Shown: positions 52,861-61,658, counted from the first letter of the stretch. The stretch is DNA of 64,000 nt from Bradyrhizobium tropiciagri (GCF_018130545.1 NZ_JAFCKF010000008.1:186001-250000); one strand, 5' to 3'. Numbers and translations are program-made. Notes: generated by a model not told the origin, from the sequence alone.

Positions 52861-54654
52861 ATGGCATCCCTCGACTCCGTCAGTATAGCGATCCTGCTCG
52901 GTGCAGTGCTGGTGATGGCCGGCATCCTGTCCAGCCTGCTGGCGTTGCGGTTCGGCGCCCCCTTGCTGCTGGTGTTCTTGCTGGTCGGCATGCTGGCGGG
53001 CGACGCCGGGCCCGGCCACCTCCAGTTTGACGACGTCCGCACCACCTATCTGGTCGGCTCGGTGGCGTTGGCGCTGATCCTGTTCGACGGCGGATTGAAG
53101 ACGCGGTTTGCCAGCATCCGCACCGTGCTGGCGCCCTCGATGATGCTGGCGACCGCCGGCGTGCTGCTGACCGCGCTGATCACGGCGCCGGTCGCCCGCT
53201 ACGTGCTCGACCTCAACTGGACCGAGTCGCTTTTGGTCGGCGCCGTGGTGGCCTCGACCGATGCTGCGGCGGTGTTCCTGCTGGTGCACACCCAGGGCCT
53301 GCGCCTGCGCCCGCGCGTCGGCGCCACGCTGGAGGCGGAATCCGGTACCAACGATCCGTTCGCGATCTTCCTCACCTTGATGCTGGTCGAGTTCATCTCG
53401 ATCGGCCAGAGCTCGGCCTCGCATATCGCACTGGAGTTCATCCAGGAGGCGGTGCTGGGCGCCATCATCGGGGTGATCGGCGGCCGGCTGGTGGTGATCG
53501 CGCTGAATCACGTGGCGCTGCCGCAGGGCCTGCATGCGCCGTTCGTCACCACAGCTGCGCTGGTGATCTTCGGCGGCTCGCAGATCGTGCACGCCTCGGG
53601 ATTCCTCGCGGTCTATCTCGCCGGTATCATCATCGGCAACCGGCCGACCCGTGCGCATAATTCGGTGGTGACATTCCTCGACGCCGCGACCTGGCTGGCG
53701 CAGATCGTGATGTTCGTGCTGCTCGGCCTCCTGGTCTCGCCGCATCGGCTGCTCTCCAGCGCCGGCGGCGCGGTGATAGTGGCATTCGCGCTGATGCTGG
53801 TGGCGCGGCCGCTGGCGGTGCTGATCTGCCTCGCGCCGTTCAAGTTCAACTGGCGGGAGAAGGTCTTCATCGCCTGGACCGGCTTGCGCGGCGCGGTCGC
53901 GATCTTCCTCGCCTCGATCCCGATGCTGGTCGGCCTGTCGAAGGCCTATCTCTATTTCGACGTCGCCTTCGTCGTCGTCATCATTTCGCTGCTGTTGCAG
54001 GGCTGGACGCTGGCACCGGCGGCGCGGAAGCTGCATGTCGCGCTGCCGCGCGCCGAACGTGGCCCGCGCCGCGTCGAGCTCGATCTGCCCGGCCAGTTGG
54101 AGCAGCAGCTGGTCGGCTATCCAGTGCGGCCGAAGAGCCTGTATTTCCGCCGCGGTCTGATCCCGTCCTGGTCGAAGCCGACGCTGGTGATCCGCGACGA
54201 GCGGATCCTGACGCCGACCGAAGCCGATCCGGTCGCGCCCGGCGATTACATCTATCTGCTGGCGCCGCCGGAGCGCGCCGAAGCACTCGATCGCTTCTTC
54301 GTCGACATGGCGCCGTCGAGTGCGCCCGACCCGCATCTGCTGGGCGACTTCATGGTCTCGGCCGAGCATACGCTGGGCGAGCTCGCGGAGATCTACGGCG
54401 TCAAGGTCAACGAGGACAAGGCCAAGCTGACGCTGGCTGACTATTTCGACATCAATCTCGACCGCGCGCCGAAGGAAGGCGCCGAGCTTGCGCTCGACGA
54501 GATCGTGCTGGTGGCGCGCAGCATCAGCGGCGGCCGCGTCAATGTCGTCGGCCTGCGCCTGCCCGAGGAAGAGGAGGAGGTCGCGCCGCAGACGCGGATG
54601 CAGACCGTGCGGCGCAAGCTCGCCGATATCTGGGCGTCGGTGGCGGGGGTCTGA
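52861..54654 (+). CDS. Potassium/proton antiporter (NhaP2/CvrA type)
   Basis: A 597-residue CPA1/CPA2-type antiporter. Twelve or so hydrophobic segments (residues 5-390) include GDAGPGHLQFDDVR, LILFDGGLKTRFASIR and VGAVVASTDAAAVFLLVH with the ion-binding Asp, then TLEAESGTNDPFAIFLTL. A cytoplasmic TrkA_C-like domain follows (GYPVRPKSLYFRRGLIPSW, ILTPTEADPVAPGDYIYLLAPPE), and a C-terminal CorC/HlyC-like region. This is the layout of NhaP2 and CvrA, which expel K+ in exchange for protons. It begins after a 239-base gap from the divergent MscS gene; both would act in osmotic and ion balance. Confidence 0.93.
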   Translation: MASLDSVSIAILLGAVLVMAGILSSLLALRFGAPLLLVFLLVGMLAGDAGPGHLQFDDVRTTYLVGSVALALILFDGGLKTRFASIRTVLAPSMMLATAGVLLTALITAPVARYVLDLNWTESLLVGAVVASTDAAAVFLLVHTQGLRLRPRVGATLEAESGTNDPFAIFLTLMLVEFISIGQSSASHIALEFIQEAVLGAIIGVIGGRLVVIALNHVALPQGLHAPFVTTAALVIFGGSQIVHASGFLAVYLAGIIIGNRPTRAHNSVVTFLDAATWLAQIVMFVLLGLLVSPHRLLSSAGGAVIVAFALMLVARPLAVLICLAPFKFNWREKVFIAWTGLRGAVAIFLASIPMLVGLSKAYLYFDVAFVVVIISLLLQGWTLAPAARKLHVALPRAERGPRRVELDLPGQLEQQLVGYPVRPKSLYFRRGLIPSWSKPTLVIRDERILTPTEADPVAPGDYIYLLAPPERAEALDRFFVDMAPSSAPDPHLLGDFMVSAEHTLGELAEIYGVKVNEDKAKLTLADYFDINLDRAPKEGAELALDEIVLVARSISGGRVNVVGLRLPEEEEEVAPQTRMQTVRRKLADIWASVAGV

Positions 54655-54663
54655 GCCGCGGCC

Positions 54664-55899
54664 TCACTGCTTGCGCAGGAAGCTCGAATCCGGGGCGAAC
54701 TTCTTGATCATGTCGGACAGGCCGTCGTCGGCGGGCGGGCCTTTCGCAGCGTCTGGCTTGGACTCGTCCTTGATCTTCTGGCCGGAAATCTCGGCCAGCG
54801 CCGCAAGCAGCGTCTCGTCGAGATTATCGGCGGCGCTCTTTGCAGGTGATGTCTTCGCAGGCGGCGTCGGCGACGCTGGGTTCGGTTGGCTGGGCGCGAC
54901 GGTGCGGATCTCGGGCTCGGGCTTCGCCTCCGGCGGTGCCGGCTCCGGCATCGACGGAGGCTTGGATGCGTCCGCCCGCCGGGCAGCGGCTTCGCTGACA
55001 GCGGCGATCAGCGATGCTTCGAGGTCAGCGGGAGTTTCAGGCGGCGGTGCGGCCGGTATCGGCGGTGGCACAGCGGACACTGGCGGCGGTGCCACGTCCG
55101 GCCTCACATCGCGGGCTGCGCGGCCGAACAGCGGTTCGCGCTGGCTCGCCGTCGACGGACGGCTGTCGGTGGTCTTGCCGGGCTCCTTGTTGGATTCCTT
55201 GTTAGGTTCTTTGGCAGTCTTGAACAGACCCGCGCGTTCGGCGGCGATCCTGGCGGAAGCCTCCTCGACCGCACCGAGCAGGGACGCTTCCAGCGCATCG
55301 GTGGGATTGGTCGGTGACGTCGCTGGCTTGGCGGCAGGGGCGGCCACCTGCTTTGGCTCGGGCCGGGGCGGCAGTGGCGGCGGCCGCGATGCCTCGACGG
55401 GCGCGGGCGGCGGGACTGGCTGGCCGTCCCGGGCGCGCGCGATGATGCCGTCGACGATCGCCCCGAGGCGGCCCTTGTCGGGGGCGGCGAGGTAGCTGGC
55501 GGCCAGCTCGTCGACATATTGCGGGCCGTAATCGGCGAGCACCTTGGCGAGCTGGGCAAGATCGGGGTCGCTCTCGACCAGCCGGCGCCAGGTCTGCCGG
55601 TCGTAGGGCGCGTCGTCCCTGTTGTCGGGCCAGGCCACCCGGCGCGGCTGGCGCTGCGGCCCGGTGTCCTGGCCGGTGACGGGGTCGAGGGTGGGCGGCT
55701 GCAGCCCGGCGCTGAGGCGGGGCGGTGTAAATCCTGTGGCGCTCGCCGGCACCGGGTCGTCGGCCCCGCGTCGGCGCCGCTCGGCGACCTGCAGCGAGAT
55801 CAGGCCAATGCCCATCAGCAGGAAGCCGAGCGCAGCCCACGAAATCGTGGCGCACATGAGCCCGCCGATCAGCAGCAATACCCAGCCAGTCAGTCGCAC
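54664..55899 (-). CDS. Membrane-anchored Pro/Ala-rich protein with three helix repeats
   Basis: A 411-residue protein. Residues 1-40 form two hydrophobic segments (GWVLLLIGGLMCATISWAAL, GFLLMGIGLISLQV), after which it is soluble. A short folded-looking domain (residues 95-160: DRQTWRRLVESDPDLAQLAKVLADYG) is followed by Pro/Ala/Lys-rich linkers holding three copies of a helical motif: DALEASLLGAVEEASARIAA, DLEASLIAAVSEAAARRA and NLDETLLAALAEISGQK. I do not recognise a family. Such repeated helices on a flexible tether could be docking sites. It converges on the antiporter gene with 9 bases between. Confidence 0.65.
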   Translation of the reverse strand: MRLTGWVLLLIGGLMCATISWAALGFLLMGIGLISLQVAERRRRGADDPVPASATGFTPPRLSAGLQPPTLDPVTGQDTGPQRQPRRVAWPDNRDDAPYDRQTWRRLVESDPDLAQLAKVLADYGPQYVDELAASYLAAPDKGRLGAIVDGIIARARDGQPVPPPAPVEASRPPPLPPRPEPKQVAAPAAKPATSPTNPTDALEASLLGAVEEASARIAAERAGLFKTAKEPNKESNKEPGKTTDSRPSTASQREPLFGRAARDVRPDVAPPPVSAVPPPIPAAPPPETPADLEASLIAAVSEAAARRADASKPPSMPEPAPPEAKPEPEIRTVAPSQPNPASPTPPAKTSPAKSAADNLDETLLAALAEISGQKIKDESKPDAAKGPPADDGLSDMIKKFAPDSSFLRKQ

Positions 55900-55995
55900 G
55901 ATGCACCTTTCCCCATGCCCGATCGGGATGTCCCGACGCGGGCCTAGCAGACAAGATGGGCTATCTTATGCCGACTTTCGGAAAAACGGCCAGCT

Positions 55996-56124
55996 GAGCG
56001 TTTCGAGCGGAGTGGGCACCTAGAGCCTTTCCCGTTCCGATAGAATCGGAACGGGGCTCTAGACTCTTGTTGTGACGCGTTTTCTTTACGCGAACCGGTA
56101 TCCACTTCGCTCGAAAACGCTCTA
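55996..56124. repeat. Dispersed palindromic element with both orientations of the core
   Basis: The core of the 11643 element recurs here: a diverged direct copy GAGCGTTTCGAGCGGAGTGG at 55996-56015 and a perfect inverted copy at 56102-56120 bound the element. Between them lie a long hairpin TAGAGC...GCTCTA with inner CCCGTTCCGAT / ATCGGAACGGG at 56021-56061 and the inverse of GGTTCGCGTGAAGAAAACGCG at about 56073-56095. The CTAG at the right end supplies the modC stop. Confidence 0.85.
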
Positions 56125-56793
56125 GGCGCCCGACGTCAACACCTTGACACCGCCGAACGCGGTCACCTGGCCCCGGCGCAGCATCACGATCTGGGTGGCG
56201 AGCTGGCGCAGCTCGGCGGCGTCGTGGCTGACATAGACCATGGGCACGCCGGCCTCGTCGCGCAGCCGGACCAGATAGGGCAGGATCTCGAGCTTGCGGC
56301 TTTCGTCGAGCGCGCCCAGCGGCTCGTCCAGCAGCAACAGCCGCGGCTTGGACAGCAGCGCCCGGCCGAGCGCGACGCGCTGGCGCTCGCCGCCGGAGAG
56401 CTTGCCGGGACGGCGGTCGAGCAGGGCGCCGATGTCGAGCAGGTCGACGACGCGCTTGTGTTGCGCGCCATCCTCGGCGAGGCGGTTCATGCGGCGGCCA
56501 TAGTCGAGGTTCTGGCGGATATCGAGATGCGGAAACAGCCGCGCGTCCTGGAACACGTAGCCGATGCGGCGGCGCCAGGTCGGGACGTGGATGCCGGCCG
56601 CGGTATCGTCGACGGTCTCGCCGTCGATCACGATGGTGCCGCGATCGGGACGCACCAGTCCCGCGATGGTGTTGATCAGCGAGGTCTTGCCGGAGCCCGA
56701 CGCGCCGAACAGGCCGGTGACGCGGCCCTCGCTGGTGAACGATGCCGCGAGCGAGAATTCTCCGAGCTGCTTTTGGATGTCGACGCGCAGCAT
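56122..56793 (-). CDS. modC: Molybdate ABC transporter ATP-binding protein, short form
   Basis: A 223-residue ATPase with Walker A GASGSGKTS, signature LSGGERQRVALGRAL and Walker B LLLLDEPLGALDE. It energises molybdate import with ModB and ModA. E. coli ModC is about 350 residues because of a C-terminal TOBE/Mop domain binding molybdate; that domain is absent here and the stop codon lies in the edge of a dispersed repeat. Short ModC proteins are known in relatives, so truncation by the repeat is possible but not certain. Two bases separate it from modB. Confidence 0.93.
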   Translation of the reverse strand: MLRVDIQKQLGEFSLAASFTSEGRVTGLFGASGSGKTSLINTIAGLVRPDRGTIVIDGETVDDTAAGIHVPTWRRRIGYVFQDARLFPHLDIRQNLDYGRRMNRLAEDGAQHKRVVDLLDIGALLDRRPGKLSGGERQRVALGRALLSKPRLLLLDEPLGALDESRKLEILPYLVRLRDEAGVPMVYVSHDAAELRQLATQIVMLRRGQVTAFGGVKVLTSGA

Positions 56794-56795
56794 TG

Positions 56796-57491
56796 CTATT
56801 GCCCGTGCAGGCGCGCGGTGGCGCGGCGCGCGAATACTTCGGCAGCAATCAGTGCGCCGACCGCGAGCACCACCGAGATGATCACCAGCCGCGCCGCGGC
56901 GCTGTCGCCGTCGGGCGTCTGGATCAGCGAATAGATCGCCGACGAAATGGTCTGGGTTTCGCCGGGGATATTGGAGACGAAGGTGATGGTCGCGCCGAAC
57001 TCACCGATCGCCTTGGCGAAGCCGAGCACCATGCCGGCCAGCACGCCGGGCAGCGCGAGCGGCAAGGTCACCGTCGCGAACACCCGCCAGGGCGCAGCGC
57101 CGAGCGTCTCGGCCGCCTGCTCGAGGCGGCGGTCAACAGCCTCGATCGAGAGCCGGATCGGCCGCACCAGCAGCGGAAACGACATCACGCCGCAGGCGAG
57201 CGCAGCACCGGTCCAGCGGAACGCGAACACGATGCCGAGATGATCGGCGAGCCAGCCGCCGACCAGCCCGCGCTTGCCGAAGGTCAAGAGCAGCAGATAG
57301 CCGGTGACGACCGGCGGCAGCACCAGCGGCAGATGCACCGCCGCATCCAGCAGCGATTTGCCCCAGAAATCACGCCGCGCCAGCAGCCAGGCGAGCGCGA
57401 TCCCGAACGGGGTCGCCACCAGCGTTGCGATGACGGCGACCCGCAGCGACAGCAGGATCGCCGTCCATTCGGTCGGCGAGATCTCGAACAT
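56796..57491 (-). CDS. modB: Molybdate ABC transporter permease
   Basis: A 231-residue permease with five to six hydrophobic segments and the conserved cytoplasmic loop AAETLGAAPWRVFATVTLPLALPGVLAG (EAA motif), then FAKAIGEFGATITFVSNIPGETQT, which is typical of ModB. It forms the homodimeric membrane channel of the molybdate importer. It overlaps modA by 1 base and precedes modC by 2 bases. Confidence 0.96.
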   Translation of the reverse strand: MFEISPTEWTAILLSLRVAVIATLVATPFGIALAWLLARRDFWGKSLLDAAVHLPLVLPPVVTGYLLLLTFGKRGLVGGWLADHLGIVFAFRWTGAALACGVMSFPLLVRPIRLSIEAVDRRLEQAAETLGAAPWRVFATVTLPLALPGVLAGMVLGFAKAIGEFGATITFVSNIPGETQTISSAIYSLIQTPDGDSAAARLVIISVVLAVGALIAAEVFARRATARLHGQ

Positions 57492-58291
57492 CAGGTCGTC
57501 GGGCTGACCAGGAACTTGAAGCCGTACTTCTCGAGGATCGTCTTCGCCGCGGACGAGCGCAGGAAGGCGAGATACTCGGTGGTCTCGGGCTTCGCGGTCG
57601 TGGTCGCCGCGACCGGATAGATGATTGCGGGATGGGTATCGGCCGGGAAGGTGCCGACGATCTTGACGCCGGGCTCGACCTTGGCGTCGGTCGAATAGAC
57701 GATGCCGAGCACGGCCTCACCGCGCGCCACCAGCGTCAGCGCCGCGCGTACGCTCTCGGCCATCGCGAATTTCGGCTCCGCGGCCTGCCAGGCGCCGAGC
57801 TTCTCGAGCGCGGCCTTGGCGTATTTGCCGACCGGCACCGCCTTGACGTCGCCGGTTGCGATCTTGCCGTCGCCGGCGAGCTTGGCGAGATCGAAGCCAG
57901 GTCCGATATTGACGTTGTCGATCTTGGAATCCTTCGGTGCGATCAGCACGATCGAGTTGCCGAGCAGGTTGACCCGGGTCGGCTCGTTGATGTTCTTCTG
58001 CTTGATCGCATAGTCCATCCAGTCGGTGTCGGCGGAGACGAACACGTCGGCCGGCGCGCCCTGCTCGATCTGCTTGGCGAGCGCCGAGCTCGCGGCGTAG
58101 CTGGCGTTGATCTTGACGCCGGTCTTGGCGGTATAGGCCGCATCGATCTCGTCGAGCGCGTTCTTCATCGAGGCGGCGGCAAAGACGGTGAGCGTCTTGT
58201 CCTCGGCTCGCGCGGGCGAATGGATCGCGCCGAACAGGATGACGAAGGCGGTGAATAGTCCGGCAAGCCTTGAAATCGAAAGTCGTGACAT
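57491..58291 (-). CDS. modA: Molybdate-binding periplasmic protein
   Basis: A 266-residue binding protein with a signal peptide (AGLFTAFVILFGAIHSPARA). TLTVFAAASMKNALDEIDAAY, YAASSALAKQIEQGAPADVFVSADTDWMDYA and AEVLGIVYSTDA-like blocks (here GEAVLGIVYSTDAKVEPG) are typical of ModA, which captures molybdate and tungstate. It is the first gene of modABC. No ModE-type site or molybdenum-cofactor riboswitch was recognised upstream, though a strong hairpin lies at 58388-58415. Confidence 0.96.
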   Translation of the reverse strand: MSRLSISRLAGLFTAFVILFGAIHSPARAEDKTLTVFAAASMKNALDEIDAAYTAKTGVKINASYAASSALAKQIEQGAPADVFVSADTDWMDYAIKQKNINEPTRVNLLGNSIVLIAPKDSKIDNVNIGPGFDLAKLAGDGKIATGDVKAVPVGKYAKAALEKLGAWQAAEPKFAMAESVRAALTLVARGEAVLGIVYSTDAKVEPGVKIVGTFPADTHPAIIYPVAATTTAKPETTEYLAFLRSSAAKTILEKYGFKFLVSPTT

Positions 58292-58387
58292 GGAAAGCGC
58301 TCCGTGCGAGCTCGCGCGCGAACGGCACGCGCAAATCAGGCGTTGGGTGAGGTCTGGGCGCGACGGACGGAAGCGCTGTTCCGCTGG

Positions 58388-58415
58388 TCCCCGAAGGACT
58401 TACGGTCCTCGGGGA
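58388..58415. repeat. Hairpin upstream of modA
   Basis: TCCCCGAAGGA at 58388-58398 pairs with TCCTCGGGGA at 58406-58415 apart from one bulged A, around a 7-base loop. It lies about 97 bases upstream of modA and could be in its leader. No run of T follows on either strand. Confidence 0.4.
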
Positions 58416-58473
58416 TATCGCACTGCAAACATAGCAGGCTGGGACTTACGGTAAAGGCGACCGTTTGTCTAAC

Positions 58474-58568
58474 GCATGATCCGGAAAGGTGCGAAGCGGC
58501 TTTCCGAAAAGATCATGCGCAACAAGGAGCTAAAGCGCGATGACGATTCAATCTCATCGCGCTTTAGC
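58474..58568. repeat. Dispersed double-hairpin element, possible terminator
   Basis: Two stems lie side by side: GCATGATC at 58474-58481 with GATCATGC at 58511-58518 (inner CGGAAAG / CTTTCCG), then GCTAAAGCGCGATGA at 58529-58543 with TCATCGCGCTTTAGC at 58554-58568. This pair is a familiar dispersed element of Bradyrhizobium-type genomes. The second stem begins 4 bases after the stop of the minus-strand gene at 58573 and could terminate it. Confidence 0.8.
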
Positions 58569-58572
58569 GGGG

Positions 58573-59082
58573 CTATTGGTCCGACGGCTGGATCGCGATG
58601 GACAGCGAATTGTCCTTTGAGCCGCTGACCTGCAGCACGAAGGGACTGGCGGCCAGGTCGTACTTCATGGTCTTGCGGATTCCGTCGCAATCAGTGGCGC
58701 CACTGAAGGCCTTCGGCTTCAGGAAATGCCCGTCCTGCACCAGGTCGACCCAGGCCCCGGCCGAGAGGCTGACGGTATAAAGGCCGGCCTTCGGCGCGGC
58801 CTTGAAGCTGGTGAAGCCGGCGAAGGTGCCGTCCTTTGGCGCGCGCTCCGGCGGCGAGGGCAGCTTGGCATCAGCGGGCGTCACCAGCGCCAGCGTGATG
58901 GCGGTCGACGGCAATGCGGTCTGCTCGCTGCCCGAGGCAAGCTTGGCGCGATCGGGCGCGGTGAGCGCGGCGCGGGCACGGTCGATCGACCATTTGAACT
59001 TGTCGCAGCCGCTCGGCTCCTCCGCGGCGAAAGCGGGAACTGAGACGAGCAGGAGCGATGCGGCGAGGAGCGATTTGCGCAT
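58573..59082 (-). CDS. Exported protein of unknown function
   Basis: A 169-residue protein with a signal peptide (SLLAASLLLVSVPAFA). The mature part contains SGCDKFKWSIDRARAAL near the N-terminus and a beta-rich second half (AGLYTVSLSAGAWVDLVQDG, VLQVSGSKDNSLSIAI); two cysteines (GCDK, TDCDG) may pair. I do not recognise a family by name. It is probably periplasmic. It precedes the hairpin element and is followed upstream by mepA after 134 bases. Confidence 0.7.
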   Translation of the reverse strand: MRKSLLAASLLLVSVPAFAAEEPSGCDKFKWSIDRARAALTAPDRAKLASGSEQTALPSTAITLALVTPADAKLPSPPERAPKDGTFAGFTSFKAAPKAGLYTVSLSAGAWVDLVQDGHFLKPKAFSGATDCDGIRKTMKYDLAASPFVLQVSGSKDNSLSIAIQPSDQ

Positions 59083-59216
59083 GTCTGGTCCAATGCCAAT
59101 TGTGACGGAAGAAATAGATCAGTGGCCCCGATCCATCGCTCGAGCGCGCTTACGGCACGCCGACATCAGATCATAACGCAGTTCGCGCCGGCCGGCATAG
59201 CCGCCTGACGAAGATG

Positions 59217-60164
59217 TTATTGTTTGGCGTCGGCTGCGTTGAGCACCGTCTTGCAGGCCGCCGGCATCTGCGCCAGCGTCATCGGCGGGCGCGGTTTCGG
59301 CGGCTTTGGTGGCGGCTTCGGATGCAGCACCGAATCCTTGAACCAGAACGCCAGATCGGACGGCTTGCAGCCTTCGCCCTCCGCTTGCTGCTTCTGTCCC
59401 TCGCATGCGGGGCTGCCGGACGGACAGCGCATGCGGATGTGGAAGTGGTAGTCGTGGCCCCACCACGGCCGGATCTTCGACAGCCAGCTACGATCGCCCT
59501 TGGCCTCGCGGCACAGCGCCTTCTTGATCGCCGGGTTGACGAAGATGCGCTGCACCGCCGGCTCCCGCGCGGCGTCGCGAAGAACCAGCACATGCCCCGG
59601 CGTGAAGACGCGCGGATCGACATCGAGCCGGTCGTCGCGCACCATCATCACCGCCGACATCTCCTCGCGGTCCTCGCGCGACAATTTGCGGTCCGGCATC
59701 GGCGTCAGCCAGATATCGGCGTCGAGCCCGATCTGGTGGCTGGCGTGACCCGACAGCGCGGGGCCGCCGCGCGGCTGGCCGATATCGCCGACCAGGATGC
59801 CGGGCCAGCCGGCGTCCTTGTGCGCGTCGGCCGCGAGCCGCTTCAGCAGCGCGATCATGTTGGGGTGACCCCAATAGCGGTTGCGTGACAGGCGCATCAC
59901 CTGCCAGGTGGCGCCGTCGAACGGCATCTGCGCGGCGCCGGCGAGGCAGCCCTTGGTGTAGCCGCCGATCGATTGCGTCGGCATCGCCGCCGGCAGCACC
60001 TTGCGCGCGAACAGCTGCTTCGCCCCGATCTTTGGATCATTGGGGTTGGCGAGCGGCGGCAACGGCTGCGGATTGAGCGAGCCCTTGTCCTGCGCCCGCG
60101 CGGAGATGGTGCAGGCGACGAGGGCGGAGATCAGGAGCGGGATCAGACGCAGGCGGGGTGTCAT
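59217..60164 (-). CDS. mepA: Penicillin-insensitive murein endopeptidase MepA
   Basis: A 315-residue exported zinc peptidase of the M74 family with a signal peptide (LIPLLISALVACTISARA). Zinc-site blocks SGHASHQIGLDADIWL and GHDYHFHIRMRCP are present, as is WPGILVGDIGQPRGGPALSG. It cuts D,D cross-links in peptidoglycan. The C-terminal 60 residues include a Pro/Lys-rich stretch (HPKPPPKPPKPRPP) and two cysteines beyond the E. coli domain. The ATG at 60164 is chosen; an in-frame GTG lies at 60173. It is divergent from an L,D-transpeptidase gene, another wall enzyme. Confidence 0.94.
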   Translation of the reverse strand: MTPRLRLIPLLISALVACTISARAQDKGSLNPQPLPPLANPNDPKIGAKQLFARKVLPAAMPTQSIGGYTKGCLAGAAQMPFDGATWQVMRLSRNRYWGHPNMIALLKRLAADAHKDAGWPGILVGDIGQPRGGPALSGHASHQIGLDADIWLTPMPDRKLSREDREEMSAVMMVRDDRLDVDPRVFTPGHVLVLRDAAREPAVQRIFVNPAIKKALCREAKGDRSWLSKIRPWWGHDYHFHIRMRCPSGSPACEGQKQQAEGEGCKPSDLAFWFKDSVLHPKPPPKPPKPRPPMTLAQMPAACKTVLNAADAKQ

Positions 60165-60359
60165 TCGGATCACTCTGTCTGCGCAAGGCTAACATGGATT
60201 CGAGCCATGCAAGCCGCGCTTTCATCCCAATTGCTTGATCGCCCACAGCGCGGATTAAGATTACCCGCGGCTTCCCGGTCCACATGTGAGCCACGCCACT
60301 TTACAAGCGCACGTTGCGGGCGACATCATGCGTACAATAATTTCAGGGTAGGCGGTATT

Positions 60360-60797
60360 ATGACAAGCGTATGTTGCGTACGGCTGGCGTTTGCCGCCGC
60401 GATTGCCGCGTCGACACTGGCACTGACTCCCGCGCGCGCCGATGTCGTCGTTCACATCGATAAATCATCCCAGCGCATGGCGGTCAGCGTCGACGGCGCG
60501 ACGCGCTACAACTGGCCGGTGTCGACCGGGCGCCGCGGCTACGGCACGCCGAACGGTGTGTTCCGTCCGCAGATGCTGGCGCGCCGCTGGTACTCGAAGA
60601 AGTACTACAACTCGCCGATGCCGTATTCGATCTTCTTCCATGGCGGCTTTGCCATCCATGGCACCTATGAGCTCACCCGTCTCGGCGGTCCGGCCTCGCA
60701 TGGTTGCGTGCGCCTGAATCCCTCGCACGCGGCGGTGCTCTATGGCCTGGTCGAGCGCAACGGCCGCGGTGGCACCCGGATCGAGATCACCAACTAG
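60360..60797 (+). CDS. L,D-transpeptidase
   Basis: A 145-residue exported YkuD-domain protein. A signal peptide (CVRLAFAAAIAASTLALTPARA) precedes VVVHIDKSSQRMAVSVDGATR and the catalytic block IHGTYELTRLGGPASHGCVRL, with the His and Cys of HGx14SHGCVRL. These enzymes make 3-3 cross-links in peptidoglycan or attach lipoproteins to it. Small single-domain forms like this are numerous in rhizobia. The ATG at 60360 is the first that leads directly into the signal peptide. Confidence 0.94.
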   Translation: MTSVCCVRLAFAAAIAASTLALTPARADVVVHIDKSSQRMAVSVDGATRYNWPVSTGRRGYGTPNGVFRPQMLARRWYSKKYYNSPMPYSIFFHGGFAIHGTYELTRLGGPASHGCVRLNPSHAAVLYGLVERNGRGGTRIEITN

Positions 60798-60847
60798 GAT
60801 CCGTGGTAACTCTCCAACCTTCGCGATAACCATCTTCGGGATTTGCA

Positions 60848-61327
60848 ATGCCAACTGGTGCCGGTTCGGTTCGAGTGAGGGAAGCTTCCCAATCAGACCA
60901 CGACTTTCTTTTTGCGCTCTCCCCTCGCCTCTCAGGCGTGCCTGGTCCCGCCTGGCATACCCTGGCTGCGATGGAGCAGTTTCAACGCCGTTTCATGGCC
61001 GCCACGTTGCTTCCTGCCGCCGAAAACTCCCGGACGCTCATTGCGGTGTCGGAAAATGACGTGCGGTTGGGCTACGTCCACATGCAGCCGGGAACGGACG
61101 GAGTAACGGACGAAGCATGTGGCTATGTCGCGATCCTTGCTCTGACTGAGCAGGCAGAGGGCCAAGGCATCGCCAAATTACTGATGCGCCATGCCGAAGA
61201 TTGGGCGCGCGAGATGAAATACCGGTTTCTGAGCCTGGATGTGTTCGCTGACAATCGACGCGCTCTTGAATTCTATGACCGCGCTGGCTTTCGTCCGGAG
61301 TCGGTACGCATGGTCAAACCGCTTTAG
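60848..61327 (+). CDS. GNAT family N-acetyltransferase
   Basis: A 159-residue acetyltransferase. The N-terminus VRVREASQSDHDFLFALSPRL, the acetyl-CoA loop QAEGQGIAKLLMRHAEDWA (Q/R-x-x-G-x-A type) and the C-terminal LSLDVFADNRRALEFYDRAGF are the GNAT blocks. The acceptor is unknown. It is 50 bases after the L,D-transpeptidase gene on the same strand, which may be coincidental. Confidence 0.92.
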   Translation: MPTGAGSVRVREASQSDHDFLFALSPRLSGVPGPAWHTLAAMEQFQRRFMAATLLPAAENSRTLIAVSENDVRLGYVHMQPGTDGVTDEACGYVAILALTEQAEGQGIAKLLMRHAEDWAREMKYRFLSLDVFADNRRALEFYDRAGFRPESVRMVKPL

Positions 61328-61658
61328 CGCGGCATCGGAAACTCCGTCCCGTTGCCCGCGCCGCCTTAACCCAGCGATAACCCTGTCACACTCTGGCAAA
61401 CATTCATGCGCTTCGGCGCATTCATTGTGCAGTCTCGCGCCGGTTTACGCTTCCTTCACCACGCCTCGCACGTCCACGCTGCAAATTGGCGCTGCATGCC
61501 GCCTGCACACTCGGCGCAAGGCGGGCCTGGCGCGGATTCGCCTGCAAAGCAGGCATGCCGCGGCTTCTCATCCAGCGCACCTCTTCGCCGAGAGATACCA
61601 ATTTTTCAGAGACTTATCGCAGATATATCGCCGTACTGGAATGCGCGTGGGGCGTGCG
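61328..61658. other. Intergenic region before the PAS-GGDEF-EAL gene
   Basis: About 330 bases, somewhat lower in GC than the flanking genes (for example around 61600-61630). The frame of the downstream gene stays open across it, but the translated part is Cys/His/Arg-rich without domain similarity, so it is treated as a leader region. It probably contains the promoter of the downstream gene; no clear element can be named. Confidence 0.4.

Noticed and set aside
52696-54369. A 557-codon open frame on the minus strand
   Set aside because: It is antisense to the K+/H+ antiporter gene and is dominated by Arg, Gln, His and Asp, typical of an antisense shadow.
60301-60380. A diverged 20-base direct repeat (ACAAGCG-x-A-x-GTTGCG) around the L,D-transpeptidase start
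   Set aside because: Only about 15 of 20 bases match and one copy is inside the coding region, so chance is likely.
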